In this document: in pieces, positions 5,888-7,151 of the stretch
Position numbering within the stretch: the first letter of the stretch is position 1
How the letters are laid out: the number at the start of each line of letters is the position of its first letter
DNA from: Candidatus Heimdallarchaeota archaeon
GTDB taxonomy: Archaea; Asgardarchaeota; Heimdallarchaeia; Hodarchaeales; LC-3
Assembly: GCA_027364495.1 (NCBI GenBank)
Contig: DAHXPE010000266.1
Span: forward strand, 1 to 7,151
DNA: 7,151 nucleotides
Reading direction: 5' to 3'
Position numbers and translations under genes: made by a program
Notes under the pieces: generated by a model
Databases searched by the model: none
What the model was told of the DNA's origin: nothing
The model's input: the letters and a program-made list of their open reading frames with translations, nothing else

Positions 5888-6685
5888 ATGCTAAAATCAT
5901 ATCAAAATGAATCAATTTTCAGTCATATTGAAATGACATTCATTTTAGGAACAAAAAGCTTACTTTATAGCAAAAAATGGTTAATATATGTTTTTCTTAG
6001 TTTAGCACCAATGTTTTTCAGTATTCTTAATTCAAATAGATTATTAGGTGCTGCGAATGCAAAAGAGGCATTTGTTGGAGTTACTATGGGACTCCAGTTC
6101 GATTTTTTCTATGTTTTTGGAGTTTTACTCTTAGCACTCCCCTTTAGTTCAGATGAAATATCTGACCATATTTTAGATCTATTCCTCATAAGACCAATTC
6201 ATAAAGAGGTTTTATATTTTACAAGGTATTTTGTTTTAGTGCTTGCCAATACCATTGTAAATAGTTTTTTAGTTGTTTCTTATTTTCTTTATTTTAATTA
6301 TATAGATAAAAGTTCTTTATTTTCAAATACAGAAACTCTTCTTGGTATTTTAGGATTTTTTATTTTTGCAAATATCCTTTATTCAGCATTATTTCTAGGA
6401 ATTGGATTTTTAGGTCCTAAAGGATTTGGAATTGGTGTATTTGTAGCAATTATAGAGCTTTACTTTTTAAATATTTTATTTTTAAATAATGATCCATTAG
6501 TTCCAAGGACGAATCTTCACATAATTGCTAATAAATTTTTAGGTAGTGACTATCCATACAATTATAAAAGCAATTTCATTACTTCTCTTTCTAGTTTTCA
6601 AAATGCGGTAGTATATGTCTTTGTCGTAACTCTACTTTTTCTAATAATTGGCTATATATATTTTAAAACAAGAGATTTTATTTAA
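5888..6685 (+). CDS. ABC-2 type transporter permease 2
   Basis: Integral membrane subunit of 265 residues, shorter than permease 1 and with little obvious residue identity to it. Six hydrophobic segments are visible at about 31-48, 68-86, 112-136, 150-172, 180-198 and 239-259, the usual ABC-2 number. After the second segment comes a charged stretch, SSDEISDHILDLFLIRPIHK (87-106). It occupies the same place as the loop in permease 1 and resembles the family pattern of acidic residues followed by an R-P-I/S-R type turn that contacts the ATPase. The loop between the fifth and sixth segments (199-238) is polar and probably external. The start is supported by GAGGT 7 bases upstream. Last gene of the operon; its stop lies 9 bases from the stop of a convergent minus-strand gene, so any terminator must lie within that gene. 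Confidence 0.88.
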   Translation: MLKSYQNESIFSHIEMTFILGTKSLLYSKKWLIYVFLSLAPMFFSILNSNRLLGAANAKEAFVGVTMGLQFDFFYVFGVLLLALPFSSDEISDHILDLFLIRPIHKEVLYFTRYFVLVLANTIVNSFLVVSYFLYFNYIDKSSLFSNTETLLGILGFFIFANILYSALFLGIGFLGPKGFGIGVFVAIIELYFLNILFLNNDPLVPRTNLHIIANKFLGSDYPYNYKSNFITSLSSFQNAVVYVFVVTLLFLIIGYIYFKTRDFI

Positions 6686-6694
6686 GCTATATTT

Positions 6695-7072
6695 CTACTC
6701 TTTATCCCCCTCAACATTAATTACAGACAATAGTTTTTGAATTTTCTCATCCTTCTTTGCTGCATTATAGACATTTTCTAGTTTATGAATTTTATTATCG
6801 CCTACAACAATAAAAATAGTACCAGCTCTGAATAACAGTCGTTCAAAGATATCAGGTGTTTGGGTTATAACATGACTTTGCTGTGCAGGAAAACTCTCTT
6901 CTGCATCAAAAAGGCCTCTACGATGATAAATTCTATTAGGTTCAAACTCCCAATATACTATTTTTCCTTTAAAATAGAGAATAATATAAATAAAACCAAG
7001 AACAGCTGAAATATAGAGATAAAAAATAGGACTCACATTCAACCCAGTATCTAGGCTGAGTTTTATACTCAC
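6695..7072 (-). CDS. bPH2 (DUF304)-domain membrane protein, 5' end probably frameshifted
   Basis: As read, 125 residues starting at a GTG (7072) placed directly after an in-frame TAA (7073-7075). One membrane segment (about 14-34) is followed by a bacterial PH-like domain at about 39-116. WEFEPNRIYHRRGLF is the typical first strands, FPAQQSHVITQTPDIFERL the ligand-face loop, and AGTIFIVV a later strand, with ENVYNAAKKDEKI at the end. Proteins of this family usually carry a pair of membrane helices before the PH domain, and only one is in this frame. A second helix-like stretch lies just upstream in another frame, so the GTG is probably not the true start (see the feature at 7043-7151). Function unknown; the family is widespread and mostly uncharacterised. 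The gene is convergent with the ABC operon, so a shared role is not implied by co-transcription. Confidence 0.72.
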   Translation of the reverse strand: MSIKLSLDTGLNVSPIFYLYISAVLGFIYIILYFKGKIVYWEFEPNRIYHRRGLFDAEESFPAQQSHVITQTPDIFERLLFRAGTIFIVVGDNKIHKLENVYNAAKKDEKIQKLLSVINVEGDKE

Positions 7073-7151
7073 TTAAGCCGACAAAAATCAGCAAAAATAC
7101 TGCCGACAAAATATAAAGAATAAATAAAATAGCTTAAGAATGTCGTATTTA
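7043..7151 (-). pseudogene. Probable out-of-frame 5' part of the bPH2 gene, cut by the window edge
   Basis: In the minus-strand frame running from 7133 to 7044, translation gives a 19-residue hydrophobic stretch (AILFILYILSAVFLLIFVG, 7133-7077) and then LSEYKTQPRYW. This frame has no ATG and is closed by TAA at 7134-7136. Removing one base from the GGG run at 7045-7043 (CCC on the plus strand) joins it to the bPH2 frame as PRYW-LNVSPIFYLY, restoring a two-helix N-terminus. Further upstream a third frame reads KYDILKLFYLFF (from 7150), so a second shift is possible. This may be a decayed gene or an assembly/sequencing error. The rest lies outside the window. Confidence 0.45.

Overview
The window is a strongly AT-rich prokaryotic segment, most likely archaeal. 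The evidence is poly-T tracts rather than clear hairpin terminators, TATA-like boxes about 40-60 bases before the first genes, no Shine-Dalgarno signal on the stand-alone genes but good ones inside the operon, and the protein repertoire. The sequence style (very low GC, paired ABC-2 cassettes, a membrane-anchored bPH2/DUF304 protein) would fit an Asgard-type archaeon such as the Loki/Heimdall groups. That placement is an inference from recall, not from a search.

Layout. Positions 1-316 contain no convincing gene. A GNAT-family acetyltransferase (317-904) and an NAD(P)-dependent aldehyde dehydrogenase (966-2402) follow on the plus strand, each with its own possible promoter. A 543-base AT-rich spacer (2403-2945) with no credible gene ends in a TATA-like box and an inverted repeat. 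A tight four-gene plus-strand operon comes next: ABC ATPase 1 (2946-3896), ABC-2 permease 1 (3896-4909), ABC ATPase 2 (4923-5876) and ABC-2 permease 2 (5888-6685). On the minus strand, 9 bases beyond the operon and convergent with it, lies a bPH2-domain membrane protein (6695-7072) whose 5' part appears frameshifted and runs off the right edge.

How the genes work together. The four ABC genes read as one transporter of the ABC-2 (export-type) class. There is no substrate-binding protein, both ATPases have complete nucleotide-binding motifs, each permease has about six membrane segments, and the genes overlap or sit 11-13 bases apart with a strong ribosome binding site before each downstream gene. 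The simplest model is a heteromeric exporter or membrane-remodelling complex, but two separate transporters (1+1 and 2+2) cannot be excluded. The substrate is unknown. The acetyltransferase and dehydrogenase are complete and look like independent metabolic genes. I found no RNA gene, CRISPR array, insertion sequence or integrase. The most notable points are the probable frameshift in the bPH2 gene, the split use of leader types, the inverted repeat at the operon promoter, and a seven-residue duplication in permease 1.
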